Shown here: piece by piece, positions 53,643-62,882 of the stretch
Layout: each line of letters begins with the position of its first letter
How positions within the stretch are numbered: the first letter of the stretch is position 1
Source: Desulfoscipio sp. XC116
GTDB lineage: Bacteria; Bacillota; Desulfotomaculia; Desulfotomaculales; Desulfallaceae
DNA: 64,000 bases
Direction: 5' to 3'
NCBI RefSeq assembly: GCF_039851975.1
Contig: NZ_CP156660.1
Span: 3,787,035 to 3,851,034 of the forward strand
The notes under the pieces: generated by a model
The model's input: the letters and a program-made list of their open reading frames with translations, nothing else
Database searches by the model: none
Told to the model about the DNA's origin: nothing
Translations under genes and position numbers: made by a program

Positions 53643-55002
53643 CGATGAAGAGGGCGTATGTGAATTGCTCCGCGACGTGCTGGAAGATGCCGGTTTTGAA
53701 GCCTGGATTGCGTCAAACGCCCGGGAAGCGCGGGAAATATTGCAGGCCAAAACCCCGGATACCATTTTGCTGGATATCAGGCTGCCGGACGCCGACGGTA
53801 TTCAGTTGATTGAGGAGTTCAACAGCATGGGCATTCAGGTGCCGGTGATTTTAATGACTGCCTTCGGTACCACGGAGACGGCTATCCAGGCTATGAAGCA
53901 GGGCGCCCACGACTACCTGAACAAGCCTCTTAACCTGGACGAGTTGCTCCTGGCGGTACAAAAGGCGGTTAAAATGCAGGAGCTTTTTTCCGAAGTGGCC
54001 ACCCTCAGGGAGGAACTGGACATTGAAGAGAATTCTGTAGATAGCCTGATCGGCCAATCCAAGCACATGCAGGATGTTTGCAAAATCATCGGCAAGGTGG
54101 CGGACAGCGATATTACGGTATTGATCCAGGGGGAAAGCGGAACAGGCAAGGAATTGGTGGCCCGGTCCATTCACAGCAATGGTCGCCGTCACCAGCGGCC
54201 TTTCATCAAAATCAATTGCGGCAGTATCCCGGAATACTTGATGGAGAGTGAGCTGTTCGGTCATGAGAAGGGTGCTTTTACGGGCGCCATCTACCAGAAA
54301 CCGGGTAAATTTGAATTGGCCCACAGCGGAACGGTTTTTTTGGACGAGATTGGTGAATTGCCGCTGCACACTCAGGTTAAGCTGCTGCGCGTACTGCAGG
54401 AAAAGGAGTTCGAGCGGGTGGGCGGTACCAAATGCATCAAGGTTGACGTACGCATCCTCACCGCTACCAACCGTAATCTCAAGCAACTGGTGGATGAAGG
54501 TAAATTTCGCGAAGATCTCTACTACCGGGTCAATGTAGTGAACATCAAAGTACCGCCTTTGCGAGAACGGAAAGAGGACATACCAAGGCTGGTGAATTAT
54601 TTCCTAAATAAGGCGGCCCGTAAGTTTAACAAAGAAATTTCCGGCATTACCCATGAGGCGATAACGGTTTTATGCAATTATCACTGGCCCGGAAACGTCC
54701 GCGAACTGAAAAATATTTGTGAGCAAGGCGTGGTGATGAGCCGCGGGACGGCCATATTGTTGGAAGACCTGCCCCTGCCCGGTGACGGGAAGCTGTCTTT
54801 GAACGGCGCCGGAGAGCAGATCGGCATTAATATCCGCGGCGGCAAAACGTTGAAAGAAGTGGTTGCCGATGTGGAAAAGCAAGTGATCCTCAAGGCACTG
54901 AACGAAAATAACTGGAACAGGCAGGATACAGCCAGAATGCTGGGTTTGAACCGCCGGTCCCTGTATGCCAAAATGAAGGAATATGACTTAATTGATGGGT
55001 AA
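53620..55002 (+). CDS. NtrC-family sigma-54 dependent response regulator
   Basis: 460 residues: receiver domain with phospho-acceptor Asp52 (LLDIRLPDADG), AAA+ domain with Walker A GESGTGKE (171-178) and the sigma-54 contact loop GAFTGA (218-223), and a Fis-type C-terminal helix-turn-helix (DTARMLGLNRRSLYAKMKEY). ATG 53620 has AGAGGTGAT upstream. Pairs with the overlapping kinase, and a sigma-54 promoter lies 125 bp downstream, so the TauE/SafE operon is the likely target. Confidence 0.92.
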   Translation: MSKVLIVDDEEGVCELLRDVLEDAGFEAWIASNAREAREILQAKTPDTILLDIRLPDADGIQLIEEFNSMGIQVPVILMTAFGTTETAIQAMKQGAHDYLNKPLNLDELLLAVQKAVKMQELFSEVATLREELDIEENSVDSLIGQSKHMQDVCKIIGKVADSDITVLIQGESGTGKELVARSIHSNGRRHQRPFIKINCGSIPEYLMESELFGHEKGAFTGAIYQKPGKFELAHSGTVFLDEIGELPLHTQVKLLRVLQEKEFERVGGTKCIKVDVRILTATNRNLKQLVDEGKFREDLYYRVNVVNIKVPPLRERKEDIPRLVNYFLNKAARKFNKEISGITHEAITVLCNYHWPGNVRELKNICEQGVVMSRGTAILLEDLPLPGDGKLSLNGAGEQIGINIRGGKTLKEVVADVEKQVILKALNENNWNRQDTARMLGLNRRSLYAKMKEYDLIDG

Positions 55003-55048
55003 ATAGTGCCCATACAGCGAGCAATAATTGCCCAAAATAACAGGCCGA

Positions 55049-55082
55049 ACCGGTGGATCTTTTGAGCCGCCGGTTTTTATTT
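55049..55082 (+). terminator. Terminator after the two-component genes
   Basis: AACCGGTGG / CCGCCGGTT stem, 10-nt loop, followed by TTTAT. Confidence 0.8.
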
Positions 55083-55126
55083 CGCTTTATACGGGGTTAA
55101 GCAAAAAATGCCACCGGAATATGCTC

Positions 55127-55142
55127 TGGTATGCCTTTTGCT
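55127..55142 (+). promoter_or_regulatory. Sigma-54 (-24/-12) promoter
   Basis: TGGTATGCCTTTTGCT fits the TGGYRYR-N4-TTGCW consensus with the required GG to GC spacing. It stands between the NtrC-type gene's terminator and the next operon. Confidence 0.78.
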
Positions 55143-55273
55143 GCAGTATAACAGCAAGACGACGACAAATTAATATTCTCACTTTCACAATCAGGAGGGG
55201 GTGGCATATTTTCACCGGTTTACCGGCATTGTATTTTATTGCATTTTTGTTAAATAGAGAGGGAGGAAACAAA

Positions 55274-55672
55274 ATGACCCAGGCTTCAAAGAAAAAACTA
55301 AATAAATTTAGCGGTATTGCCAGCTGTGCCGTTTTTTTAATTTGTACTTTGTTATTTTGGGGAGGGCTGAATTTCCTCAGGGCAGAGGTTTTTCCCCATT
55401 ATTTTGACGCTTCCAAACACAAGATAGTCGAACAAGATCCCGACACCAAGGCGATATACGCCTGGCAAGACGCCCGGGGGCATGAGTACACCCAGGAAGA
55501 CGCCCAAGTCAAAAACTTCACCTGGGGCATCACAGCCCTGCTGGTTGTCGTGATGGTGCTGGGCACCACTATATATAATTGGACCATCAAAATGTATACC
55601 AGACTACTGTTGGAACGGGAACCCAAACCCGTATCCACGGGTACGAGGCGTTACCAGCCCGAATTACAGTAA
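55274..55672 (+). CDS. Small two-helix membrane protein of the TauE/SafE operon
   Basis: 132 residues from ATG 55274 (GGGAGGAAAC upstream). Two membrane helices (about 14-34 and 77-97) with a hydrophilic external loop rich in Asp/His, and a basic cytosolic tail. No named family recognised. First gene behind the sigma-54 promoter and 15 bp before the TauE/SafE gene, so likely an accessory to that transporter. Confidence 0.75.
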   Translation: MTQASKKKLNKFSGIASCAVFLICTLLFWGGLNFLRAEVFPHYFDASKHKIVEQDPDTKAIYAWQDARGHEYTQEDAQVKNFTWGITALLVVVMVLGTTIYNWTIKMYTRLLLEREPKPVSTGTRRYQPELQ

Positions 55673-55687
55673 TAGGGGGAAACATAC

Positions 55688-56629
55688 ATGGATATATTCT
55701 TCCCCGTAGCCAGAATGCCCATATCGATTCTCTCGATCCTGGGCCTGGGGGGTGCGGTGGGGCTCCTTTCGGGATTATTCGGAGTGGGCGGCGGGTTTTT
55801 GATGACTCCGCTGCTGATGATGATGGGAGTGCCGCCGGCTGTGGCCGTGGCCAGCGATACCAACCAGATCGTAGCGGCGTCGGCTTCAGGCACGCTGGCC
55901 CATAGCAGACAGAAAAACGTTGATTTCAAGCTGGGGTTTATCATTCTGCTGGGCGGTCTGGTGGGCGGCAGCCTGGGCACGGTGCTGGTAAAGCTATTGC
56001 GCTCGCTGGGCAACTTCGATTTCGTTTTAAGTCTGTGTTACGTGGTCATGCTGCTTTCCGTGGGAACGTTCATGCTCATAGAAAGTATCACAGCGTTAAA
56101 AAGCCTGCATCAGAAAACCCCGGATGTACCGGAGAACGCGTCTCTGAAAATTAAAAAACCTTCGGCGGTTAAGCGTTTCATGAATAAACTGCCCATGCGC
56201 GTGTATTTTGAAGTTTCCGGTATTGAAAGCTCGGTGCTGGCGCTATTCGCACTGGGGTTGCTGATTGGTGTATTATCGGCGCTGATGGGCGTGGGCGGCG
56301 GATTTATCATGCTTCCGGTGATGATTTACCTAATTGGTATGCCCACCCATAACGCAGTGGGAACCAGTATCTTTGTCATTATCTTCACCGCCATCAATGT
56401 CACGCTGGCCAATAGTTCTTTAAACCACACCGTTGATCTGGTTCTAGGCATTGTACTGTTAATCGGTTCATCAATTGGCGCCCAATTCGGTGCCAAACTG
56501 GGTAAAAAGCTGAAAGCGGAACAATTGCGGGTGGTATTCTCTTTAATCGTGCTGCTGGTAATGGTGAAAATGCTGTTTGGTTTACTGGTTGCTCCCTCTT
56601 TGTTAATCGGATTGGGGGGCGGTCACTGA
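55688..56629 (+). CDS. TauE/SafE-family (TSUP) anion exporter
   Basis: 313 residues with about eight to nine helices and the duplicated TSUP signature GLFGVGGGFLMTPLLMMMGVPPAVAVASD and SALMGVGGGFIMLPVMIYLIG (each in parts). TSUP members move sulfite, sulfoacetate or other organosulfur or C2 anions. Ends overlapping the next gene's ATG by one base. Regulated with its neighbours by the upstream sigma-54 system. Confidence 0.9.
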   Translation: MDIFFPVARMPISILSILGLGGAVGLLSGLFGVGGGFLMTPLLMMMGVPPAVAVASDTNQIVAASASGTLAHSRQKNVDFKLGFIILLGGLVGGSLGTVLVKLLRSLGNFDFVLSLCYVVMLLSVGTFMLIESITALKSLHQKTPDVPENASLKIKKPSAVKRFMNKLPMRVYFEVSGIESSVLALFALGLLIGVLSALMGVGGGFIMLPVMIYLIGMPTHNAVGTSIFVIIFTAINVTLANSSLNHTVDLVLGIVLLIGSSIGAQFGAKLGKKLKAEQLRVVFSLIVLLVMVKMLFGLLVAPSLLIGLGGGH

Positions 56630-57456
56630 TGAAGAAGAGTCTTATGTTATTACTGGTTTTTGTGCTTGTAACCGCATGCGCAAACGCGGCCTGGGCCGCC
56701 CCCGTCGCTGTCGGGGTGGCGCCGAATAAAATAGACGTGGGTTTTAATTTCAAAGGAGCGGATTTATCGGTGTCCGGCACTGTGCCGGAGGGTTCCGATG
56801 TTTACGTTAAAGTGGCTTCTCCATTTGATTCGGTGTTGCAGCTGAACAAAAAAGGGCGGGTGGGTCCGTTTTGGATGAACGTCGAAAACGTCGACGTCAC
56901 CGCGGTGCCAAAACTTTATCAGGTTTTTTCCTCGGCGCCTTTAGGAAATCTGCCGCCTGATTTGAGTCAACAATACGGATTAACACCGGGCTTTGATCCG
57001 GTATATCAAAACGCCCTGGTGGCGAAGCACGGCGAAGAAGGCAGTGCCCGGCTCGGCCAACGGGAAGCAAATGTCTACGTGGATTCGCTGGTAAATATTT
57101 ATCAAAAAAGCGGACTTTATGCCGTTAAAGAGAATTCAGCCATGGTTAACGGATCCCGGTTTGAGGTCAATGTGCAGCTGCCGCCGAACATACCTCAGGA
57201 AGACTGCGAGGTTACGGTATATGCGGTGAACAACGGCGTGTTGGTAGACCAGCAAAGCGTATCGTTGCCCGTAGGCAGCGTCGGCTTACTCAGCTGGTTA
57301 AACCACGAAGCCGTATATGACGGACCCAATTACGGTTTCATGGCCGTTTTAATCGCCCTTGTTTTTGGAACCGGCATTGCCTTGCTGTTCGGTTACCTGG
57401 AAAGTCTAATCACCGGCGACAAGACGGTAGGTCTTGATGCCGGGGCCGGTCACTGA
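56629..57456 (+). CDS. TIGR02186-type membrane protein
   Basis: 275 residues: signal peptide (1-23), beta-rich external domain, and one C-terminal membrane helix (about 238-258). It resembles the TIGR02186 proteins that in proteobacteria are also encoded directly after a TauE/SafE transporter. The one-base overlap indicates coupling and a shared complex is a fair inference. Confidence 0.8.
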   Translation: MKKSLMLLLVFVLVTACANAAWAAPVAVGVAPNKIDVGFNFKGADLSVSGTVPEGSDVYVKVASPFDSVLQLNKKGRVGPFWMNVENVDVTAVPKLYQVFSSAPLGNLPPDLSQQYGLTPGFDPVYQNALVAKHGEEGSARLGQREANVYVDSLVNIYQKSGLYAVKENSAMVNGSRFEVNVQLPPNIPQEDCEVTVYAVNNGVLVDQQSVSLPVGSVGLLSWLNHEAVYDGPNYGFMAVLIALVFGTGIALLFGYLESLITGDKTVGLDAGAGH

Positions 57457-57477
57457 TACCCCATACTTAAAACCATC

Positions 57478-57504
57478 AAACGCTCCGTCAAGGAGCGTTT
57501 TTTT
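57478..57504 (+). terminator. Terminator after the TauE/SafE operon
   Basis: AAACGCTCC / GGAGCGTTT stem with 5-nt loop and seven T. Confidence 0.92.
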
Positions 57505-57536
57505 GGTCTGTGATGAATCTGTGATGAAAATGTTAA

Positions 57537-58709
57537 TTAAACTAAATTAGATAGTACTGTTACCCTTAAAATAATACCTAACAACTTTTTATTTTCATCA
57601 ACCACGGCAATGGGGTACTTAGTTGCCGTGGCATAGGGAATCAGCTCATGCATATAGGCTTCCGGGTCCGTAGTGTAAAATTCTTGCTTCAAAATGTCTC
57701 TGATACTTTTACCATCTTTTAGAGCTTTAATAGCGTCATCGATGGTCACCAATCCTTGCAACCTACGCTCATTATCCAATACAAAGCTACTGGAGATTCC
57801 GCCTTGTTCCATTTCTTTAATGGCCACTTTCAGACCATCTTTAAGGGAAACCAGGGTAGAAGGTTTAAACATAATATTTTTTGCTTGCAATACTTTAGAA
57901 CGATCGATATCCCGGACAAACTTTTGAATATACTCATTTCTGGGCTTGGCCAGGATTTCCTCGGGAGTTCCGATTTGTTCAATAACCGCGTCTTTCATAA
58001 TGGCAACCCGGTCACCCAGTTTAAAAGCTTCATTGATGTCATGGGTAATAAAAATAATCGTCTTTTTTAAACGTGATTGAATATCCAGCAGCTCTTGTTG
58101 CATCTCCCGCTTAATCAAGGGGTCAAGGGCGCTAAAAGGCTCATCCATAAGGAGAATATTCGGATTGGTAGCCAGGGCTCTGGCCAAACCCACCCGCTGC
58201 TGCATGCCTCCGCTTAATTCATTGGGATATTTATCTTCCCAGCCTTGCAAGCCGACGCTGCTTAAAGTTTCCCGGGCTATGTTATAACGCTCCGACGGGG
58301 AAACATTTTTAATTTCCAGGCCATACGCTACATTATCAATCACTTTTCGATGGGTGAATAAACCAAAATGCTGAAACACCATGGCTACTTTTGTCTGTCT
58401 AAATGCTTTTAAATCCTTGCTGTCATAATGAACAATGTCTTCTCCATCTACGTAGATTTTCCCCTCAGTTGGTTTATTGAGAAGATTTAGGCAGCGGATC
58501 AAAGTTGACTTGCCGCTTCCCGACAGACCCATGATAACAAAGATCTCCCCTTCAGCGACGTCAAAGGAAACTTTGTTTACGCCGACCGTATGCCCGGTTT
58601 CTTTAAGAATCTGTTCCTTGGACAGTCCTTTTGCCAATTTAGGTAAAACTGAACGGGGATTGCGCCCAAAAACTTTTGTCAGTTGTTCAACTTTTAATTT
58701 TGCGTTCAT
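57537..58709 (-). CDS. proV: Glycine betaine/proline ABC transporter ATPase (ProV/OpuAA type)
   Basis: 390 residues from ATG 58709; upstream in-frame sequence overlaps the permease gene and is not used. ABC domain with GLSGSGKST, LSGGMQQR and ILLMDEPFSALDP, followed by two CBS domains at the C-terminus (about 275-388) which in OpuA sense ionic strength. Last gene of an X-W-V operon. Confidence 0.93.
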   Translation of the reverse strand: MNAKLKVEQLTKVFGRNPRSVLPKLAKGLSKEQILKETGHTVGVNKVSFDVAEGEIFVIMGLSGSGKSTLIRCLNLLNKPTEGKIYVDGEDIVHYDSKDLKAFRQTKVAMVFQHFGLFTHRKVIDNVAYGLEIKNVSPSERYNIARETLSSVGLQGWEDKYPNELSGGMQQRVGLARALATNPNILLMDEPFSALDPLIKREMQQELLDIQSRLKKTIIFITHDINEAFKLGDRVAIMKDAVIEQIGTPEEILAKPRNEYIQKFVRDIDRSKVLQAKNIMFKPSTLVSLKDGLKVAIKEMEQGGISSSFVLDNERRLQGLVTIDDAIKALKDGKSIRDILKQEFYTTDPEAYMHELIPYATATKYPIAVVDENKKLLGIILRVTVLSNLV

Positions 58710-58725
58710 TTTTTTGGCTATACTC

Positions 58726-59577
58726 CTATTCCGGATACTTAAATCGCGTGGCAACGGATTGTGACAGCCTATCGATAATAATAGCCAGAAAGACAATACT
58801 AATGCCGGCTTCAAAACCTTCCCCGATATCAATGTGCTGAATTGCCCCCAGCACGTCAAGCCCCAGTCCCTTAGCTCCAATCATGGATGCGATAACAACC
58901 ATGGACAGTGCCATCATGATCGTTTGATTGATGCCGGTCATAATTGTGGGCAGGGCCTGGGGAAGCTGAATCTTGATCAGAGTTTGCCAGTTGGAAGAGC
59001 CAAAGGAATGAGCAGCTTCGACCATTTCTTTGGGAACATTGCGTATACCCAAATCGGTCAAGCGAATAACGGGGGGGATCGCATAAATCATGGTGGCAAA
59101 TACCGCCGGTACTTTACCCATCCCAAAAAGCAACAGAGCGGGAATCAAATACACAAAGCTGGGCATTGTCTGCATGCCATCCAGAATTGGCCGCATAAAA
59201 GTATTAAATACATTATTATAAGCCATGAAAATACCCAGGGGAATTCCCAGCAGCATAGAAATTACAACAGCAGTTATGACAATGGACAGGGTTAACAGCA
59301 TGGAATTCCAAAGGCCAAACGCCCCTACCAAGAGAATTAAAAGAGTATAGATAGCACCGGAGGCCAGATCTTTAAGCTTCCATCCGATCAAGAATACTAT
59401 GACCAATACCAGCCACCAGGGTATAAAAAACATTAAATTCTGCATTTGCAGAAGAAACCATAAAATACCGGATGAAACTGCGTGAAAGAAGCCTCCAAAA
59501 TTATGCATCAACCATGTTATAAAACCTTCAACATATTGCCCCACATTTATGTTCAGGGACTCCGGAAATTGATTCAT
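58726..59577 (-). CDS. proW: Glycine betaine/proline ABC permease (ProW/OpuAB type)
   Basis: 283 residues, with N-terminal extension and six or more membrane helices and the permease EAA motif region (EMVEAAHSFGSSNWQTLIKIQLPQALPTIMTG in parts). Middle gene of the operon, 16 bp ahead of the ATPase start. Confidence 0.93.
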   Translation of the reverse strand: MNQFPESLNINVGQYVEGFITWLMHNFGGFFHAVSSGILWFLLQMQNLMFFIPWWLVLVIVFLIGWKLKDLASGAIYTLLILLVGAFGLWNSMLLTLSIVITAVVISMLLGIPLGIFMAYNNVFNTFMRPILDGMQTMPSFVYLIPALLLFGMGKVPAVFATMIYAIPPVIRLTDLGIRNVPKEMVEAAHSFGSSNWQTLIKIQLPQALPTIMTGINQTIMMALSMVVIASMIGAKGLGLDVLGAIQHIDIGEGFEAGISIVFLAIIIDRLSQSVATRFKYPE

Positions 59578-59726
59578 TTTTTACCCCTTTATCTCGTTAA
59601 CCACAGCTAAGACTCCCCACCTTTATACGCGGAAGTCAAGCGGCGATAAACTCGAAATACGTGCGACTAAGGTTCAGGCGGAGTCAAGAACCCGCCTGAA
59701 CCTTAATCTTCTTTGTTAAAAGCGGA

Positions 59727-60764
59727 CTATTTGAGTGTCGCCTTAACATTTTGGGCAATGTCACCGGGAACCCACTTCGTCCAGATATCTTCATTGTTTT
59801 TCAAAAACCAGATAGCGGCCCGATCCACTTTGACATCATTTTTCTGCATATAGGCCAAGGCGCCGCTCAATAACTCACTGTTTGTTTGATATTTTTTTAG
59901 AAACTCTACAACATCCGGCGCCTTTTGAGGAACATGCTTATTAACGGCTATCGTGATGTTCATTGAAGGAAACGCACATCTATAGCCATCATTCCACAAT
60001 TCCTCACTATAAGGAGTGTCTTGAAGCAAAGTCATATCGTATTTACCCATAATCCAAGTTGGTGTCCAATAATAGCCGAGCCAGGGTGTTCCTTCTTCAT
60101 AGGCTTTAGTTATGGAAGTGGCAAGAGCTGTGTCTGAACCGGGACTAAAATAATTGTAGTCTTTATCAAGTTCATAGCTTTTAATCTTAGTCTGGAGAAT
60201 CTTATCAACTTCCCATCCGGCGGGAGACCCGAAAATCCGGCCTTTGGACGGGTCCTCGGGGTCCTTGAATAATTGCCGGTATTTTGGCAGGTCCTGTACC
60301 GATTTCAAATCCGGAGCCAGCGGTTCTATATCTCTGGCGGGATCACCTTTGATCAGGTACGTAGGAACATATAGCCCCTGGGCGTTGTCACTGAAATTAG
60401 CGCCAAGTTCTTGGATAGCGCCGCTTTTAAGGTCTTCTCCATATTTGGGCTGCAGGTTATCTGTCCAAACCTCCATGTAAATGTCAATGTCGCCGCTAAC
60501 TAAACCCTCAAAGGTAATTGCCGAAGACCCGCTGGTGGTATCCGTTGGATACCCGTAGCCATTTTCAATAATGTATTGAGCCACAGCATTATTAAATGCT
60601 ACGCTATCCCATTGAGGATCGGCAAAAATAAGTTGTGGCTTTTGCTCACCGGCTGTCTGTTGTTGATTCTGATTAGCAGCGGCACAGCCACCAAGTAAGA
60701 ATGCCGCACCAACGGCCAATAAAGCGGATATAAATTTAATCCAACCTTTTTTCCGCATGTCCAC
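59727..60764 (-). CDS. proX: Glycine betaine/proline substrate-binding lipoprotein (ProX/OpuAC type)
   Basis: 345 residues; lipoprotein signal with Cys27 in LGGC. OpuAC-type fold with aromatic residues expected to cage a quaternary ammonium (WTDNLQPKY, GTPWLGYYWTPTWIMGKYDM in parts). GTG 60764 behind GGAGGG. First gene of the importer operon, which would protect against salt stress. Confidence 0.9.
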   Translation of the reverse strand: MDMRKKGWIKFISALLAVGAAFLLGGCAAANQNQQQTAGEQKPQLIFADPQWDSVAFNNAVAQYIIENGYGYPTDTTSGSSAITFEGLVSGDIDIYMEVWTDNLQPKYGEDLKSGAIQELGANFSDNAQGLYVPTYLIKGDPARDIEPLAPDLKSVQDLPKYRQLFKDPEDPSKGRIFGSPAGWEVDKILQTKIKSYELDKDYNYFSPGSDTALATSITKAYEEGTPWLGYYWTPTWIMGKYDMTLLQDTPYSEELWNDGYRCAFPSMNITIAVNKHVPQKAPDVVEFLKKYQTNSELLSGALAYMQKNDVKVDRAAIWFLKNNEDIWTKWVPGDIAQNVKATLK

Positions 60765-61034
60765 CTATTCCCTCCATTCCCTCCCATTTCTCCGCTCATT
60801 CTTTAGTTTAGTTTACTTTATTATTCCAGCAAAATAAAATCCCGGCATTCCCTTATTTTCGCAATGTTTTTAGATTATTCCCGCAATAACAGCAATATGC
60901 TTATGAATGCCTTAATTTACAACTTAATGGTTCTAATTAAGTTGTCGGTTGAATTTCCACAAGACTATCCAAAAATCAACTGGCAGATGCGGATAATCCT
61001 CCAGTTCTTAGTATTTACATTGCGCCTCCCAACC

Positions 61035-61082
61035 TGTGTCTAATGTTGTGTCTAATGTTGTGTCTAATGTTGTGTCTAATGA
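61035..61082. repeat. Four tandem 12-bp repeats
   Basis: TGTGTCTAATGT repeated four times head to tail, the last ending in A. It lies in the 660-bp region between proX and the YibE/F gene, which otherwise holds only AT-rich DNA, the Fur box and a terminator. Confidence 0.9.
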
Positions 61083-61326
61083 ACAGTTCGTATCATATCT
61101 AGCATCTCTTACTTTATTCTTCAACAAATCCACTATCCAGAATTTTTTGCCACCATATTATGCAAACTGCCGCCTGTTCCGTTAAAAAATTCCAGAAAAG
61201 TTTGGTAATGAAGGGATAATATTTTAATAATAGCGTAAGATTATAATAACTTTATTTTGCGTTAGCCGTTATACCTTACTTGACTAACCAACTATTGTAA
61301 TATACCATATATCATGGGAATAATAA

Positions 61327-61341
61327 TGATTATAATTATCA
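61327..61341 (+). promoter_or_regulatory. Fur-type box ahead of the YibE/F gene
   Basis: TGATTATAATTATCA differs from the 7-1-7 Fur core at one position and lies in a larger near-palindrome (61316-61350). A TTGACT with 17-bp spaced TACCAT precedes it. Confidence 0.75.
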
Positions 61342-61349
61342 TTATTATT

Positions 61350-61375
61350 CCGCACATCTTTCTTGCGGTTTTTTT
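61350..61375 (+). terminator. Terminator-like hairpin in the YibE/F leader
   Basis: CCGCA / TGCGG stem with 9-nt loop followed by seven T, immediately downstream of the Fur box and 65 bp before the gene. Confidence 0.65.
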
Positions 61376-61440
61376 CCAAGAATAAAATGGTCAGTAATAT
61401 TTAGAACTATCCTTCCAATAATTTTGAAATGGGGATTAAG

Positions 61441-62601
61441 ATGCATAAACATTGTTTAACGATTATTACGGGCTGCATTATTCTAATCTTAATGCTTACC
61501 CTCACATCCTCCCCCGCATTTAGCCAGCAAACCGGAACCGAAGCCCCCGAACATTACTACGTCAGAGCCAAGGTTGTGGGAATTAAAGACCACGGAGAGG
61601 CTAAATCACCGGACAAAATGACCGGGGTGGAAAAGGAACAACGGGTTGCCGTAGAAATCACCGGCGGCCGGCACACCGGTCAGGAGCTGATCGTGCCGCA
61701 TATTTTGATGGATCACCCCGGCTATGACATCAATGTAACCCCCGGAACTGAAGTAATATTGTATGTCGAACCTAATGGAGACGCCATAGGAAATGCATAC
61801 ATCGCCGATTACGCCAGAGACAAAAAGTTACTGTACTTGGCTGCCCTCTTTGTGCTGCTCCTGGCGGTAATCGGGGGCCGCAAGGGAATCAAATCAATCA
61901 TATCCCTGGCTATCACAGGATGTGCCATATTCTTTGTTTTATTGCCGTTAATATTCAAGGGTTACGATCCTATTACGACAACCGTTCTGGTATCCGCCGC
62001 AGTCACAACGATAATCTTAATTATTCTCGGGGGAATATCGGCAAAAACAATCTCGGCTGTTATAGGCACCACCGGCGGAGTTATAGTGGCGGGTTTACTT
62101 GCTTTTATAGTCGGCACCGCCGCTCATTTGACCGGTTTTAGTGACGAAGAAATGCAAATGCTATTATATATCCCACAACAGGTAAACTTTGATTACAAGG
62201 GTATCTTGTTTGCCGGAATGATCATTGGCGCGTTAGGCGCGGTTATGGACGTCGGTATGTCCATAGCATCGGCAGTTGAAGAAATAAAAAGGGCCAATCC
62301 GCTGCTGCGGTCCGGCTCTTTAATCAGAGCAGGCATGAATGTGGGTCGTGACATCATGGGAACCATGGCCGACACTCTCATCCTGGCTTATGCCGGCAGC
62401 GCCATGCCCCTGATGCTGGTTTTTATGGCCTATGACATGCCTGTAATTAAAATGATGAATCTTGACCTGATAGCTACCGAGATTGTCCGTGCTCTCGCCG
62501 GCAGTGTTGGTCTGATTCTGGCTGTTCCCATTACTTCAATTACGGCCGGATTGTTGTTTGGACAGGCAAAAAATTATTCACAGTCAAACTTTAATCAGTG
62601 A
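61441..62601 (+). CDS. YibE/F-family membrane protein
   Basis: 386 residues from ATG 61441, the start nearest a GGGG ribosome site (an ATG at 61429 lacks one). Signal-like N-terminus, extracellular beta domain (about 30-125), then about eight helices with the YibE/F core GALGAVMDVGMSIASAVEEI and GRDIMGTMADTLILAYAG. Function of the family is not known; Fur-box control suggests a link to iron or metal supply here. Confidence 0.88.
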   Translation: MHKHCLTIITGCIILILMLTLTSSPAFSQQTGTEAPEHYYVRAKVVGIKDHGEAKSPDKMTGVEKEQRVAVEITGGRHTGQELIVPHILMDHPGYDINVTPGTEVILYVEPNGDAIGNAYIADYARDKKLLYLAALFVLLLAVIGGRKGIKSIISLAITGCAIFFVLLPLIFKGYDPITTTVLVSAAVTTIILIILGGISAKTISAVIGTTGGVIVAGLLAFIVGTAAHLTGFSDEEMQMLLYIPQQVNFDYKGILFAGMIIGALGAVMDVGMSIASAVEEIKRANPLLRSGSLIRAGMNVGRDIMGTMADTLILAYAGSAMPLMLVFMAYDMPVIKMMNLDLIATEIVRALAGSVGLILAVPITSITAGLLFGQAKNYSQSNFNQ

Positions 62602-62702
62602 TATGTTTAAAGATCTTGATTATTCAATCATAACGGTTCTGCTTAGTTTTATTGTCTATCCTAAAAAAAGCTCAGGTTGCTTATCTTGCGTATGCTTTCA
62701 AC

Positions 62703-62830
62703 TGTAATCGGAGCGCAAGCAAAAGCAATCCCAAGCTTCGCAGACGGCTCAACATGGGATTGCCACGTCGCTTCGCTCCTCGCAATAACGGACTTTAAGT
62801 ATCACAGGTCGATTTATAACAATAACAGAC
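62703..62830. repeat. Composite palindromic intergenic repeat, copy 3
   Basis: GTAATCGGAGCGCAAGC ... CGCTCCTCGCAATAACGG plus the short tail ATAACAATAACAGACT, matching the layout of copies at 6.9 and 13.6 kb. A small hairpin ATGCCG/CGGCAT follows at 62855-62872. No gene in 62602-62882. Confidence 0.75.
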
Positions 62831-62882
62831 TAGGTTAATGCTCATCCTCTGATGATGCCGTGCAAGCGGCATGGATGTCTAG

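Noticed and set aside
53851-54486. Antisense frame of 211 codons opposite the NtrC-type regulator
   Set aside because: Shadow of a strongly biased coding region containing all expected AAA+ motifs.
58710-58880. 57-codon N-terminal extension of ProV
   Set aside because: It overlaps the proW coding end and lacks a start signal; ProV proteins normally begin near the chosen ATG.
61035-61082. 12-bp tandem units as a CRISPR or iteron array
   Set aside because: Too short, no spacers, and no replication or Cas genes nearby.
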